Notes under the pieces: generated by a model
Seen by the model: the letters and a program-made list of their open reading frames with translations, nothing else
The model's database searches: none
Told to the model about the DNA's origin: nothing
In this document: positions 63,849 to 64,000 of the stretch, piece by piece
Position numbering within the stretch: position 1 is the first letter of the stretch
How the letters are laid out: each line of letters starts with the position of its first letter
Position numbers and translations under genes: made by a program
Assembly: GCA_024642335.1 (NCBI GenBank)
Contig: JAHEBH010000005.1
Coordinates: 1 to 64,000, forward strand
Direction: 5' to 3'
Source: Erythrobacter sp.
GTDB taxonomy: Bacteria; Pseudomonadota; Alphaproteobacteria; Sphingomonadales; Sphingomonadaceae
DNA: 64,000 bases

Positions 63849-64000
63849 AGCTTGAGCTTCCCCTTGCGGGGGTTGGCGCGGCGCGCGGCAGGCTCGCGGA
63901 GAATGAGCCAGGCCAGCAAGCCTATCGGTCCCGCAAGCAGTGTGAGCAACAGCACAGGCGCCTGCCATAACCGGAAGAAGCCTTTCGCATCGGCATCGCG
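63845..64000 (-). CDS. ABA4-like/DUF4281 membrane protein (partial, runs off right edge)
   Basis: The last 51 residues of an open frame entering from the right edge. A hydrophobic segment (APVLLLTLLAGPIGLLAWLIL) and a basic tail (ARRANPRKGKLKL) recall the C terminus of the small four-helix ABA4-like (DUF4281) proteins. The N-terminal part is outside the window. It is coupled by a 4-base overlap to the DUF938 gene. Confidence 0.5.
   Translation of the reverse strand, partial: RDADAKGFFRLWQAPVLLLTLLAGPIGLLAWLILREPAARRANPRKGKLKL

Overview
The window is GC-rich (roughly 60-65 % by eye) chromosomal DNA from an alphaproteobacterium, most likely order Sphingomonadales and plausibly Erythrobacteraceae. 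This rests on gene content and order: yajC-secD-secF, accB-accC, rpmF-plsX-fabH-ihfA-merR, a class I lysyl-tRNA synthetase, an F1-only atpHAGDC operon with a very short epsilon subunit, DUF6456 and DUF6152 proteins, a GTA-type holin, CobT and an entericidin. It is mostly housekeeping sequence with accessory genes between. There is no CRISPR array, transposase, integrase or rRNA.

Layout. 1-4.1 kb: a partial DUF6456 gene, an XRE regulator and the yajC-secD-secF export operon. 4.2-6.9 kb: tRNA-Pro(GGG) and a four-gene set of exported proteins in the order A-B-B-A, where B is DUF6152 and A is an uncharacterised larger secreted family. 6.9-11.2 kb: a cytochrome b561-YceI fusion, a GTA-type holin, aroQ and accBC. 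11.2-12.9 kb: a second B-A pair and an Lrp/AsnC regulator. 13-17 kb: a sensor-kinase-like protein, tRNA-Ile2 and tRNA-Pro(UGG), ettA and a 450-base REP-type repeat patch. 17.4-24.5 kb: a LacI effector domain without a DNA-binding domain, an RcnB-like protein, a second b561, a 2OG-Fe(II) oxygenase, class I lysS and a tannase-family lipoprotein. 24.5-31.4 kb: a DinG/XPD-like helicase with SixA, then rpmF-plsX-fabH-ihfA-merR and a MAPEG protein. 31.4-33.4 kb: an MBL hydrolase, an S24 repressor with an operator-like array, and two small divergent unknown genes. 33.5-39.7 kb: a DUF2939-cysS-hydroxyacid dehydrogenase-acetolactate synthase-aldehyde dehydrogenase run. 39.8-47 kb: a lower-GC orphan, cobT, priA, an AraC/Ogt fusion and a membrane-tethered trypsin-like protease. 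47.1-51.9 kb: atpHAGDC. 51.9-60 kb: two EamA transporters coupled to an HNH gene, then a two-sided glycan cluster (GT2 and GT-C facing flippase, RgpF and GT4). 60-64 kb: an orphan cpaF, another EamA transporter, an entericidin, a DUF938 methyltransferase and a partial ABA4-like gene.

Most interesting signals. All three DUF6152 proteins are predicted to start, after signal cleavage, with His-His at the mature N terminus, and all keep a downstream Asn-Pro-His, which suggests a copper histidine brace. Each sits directly beside a cysteine-paired partner A or another B, with coupled or closely spaced reading frames. A TGTAGGAAA-type motif recurs before two XRE/S24 regulators and before the GTA-type holin. 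Several genes share a TTGCNN-N16/17-TA promoter pattern, and aroQ and one EamA gene may be leaderless.
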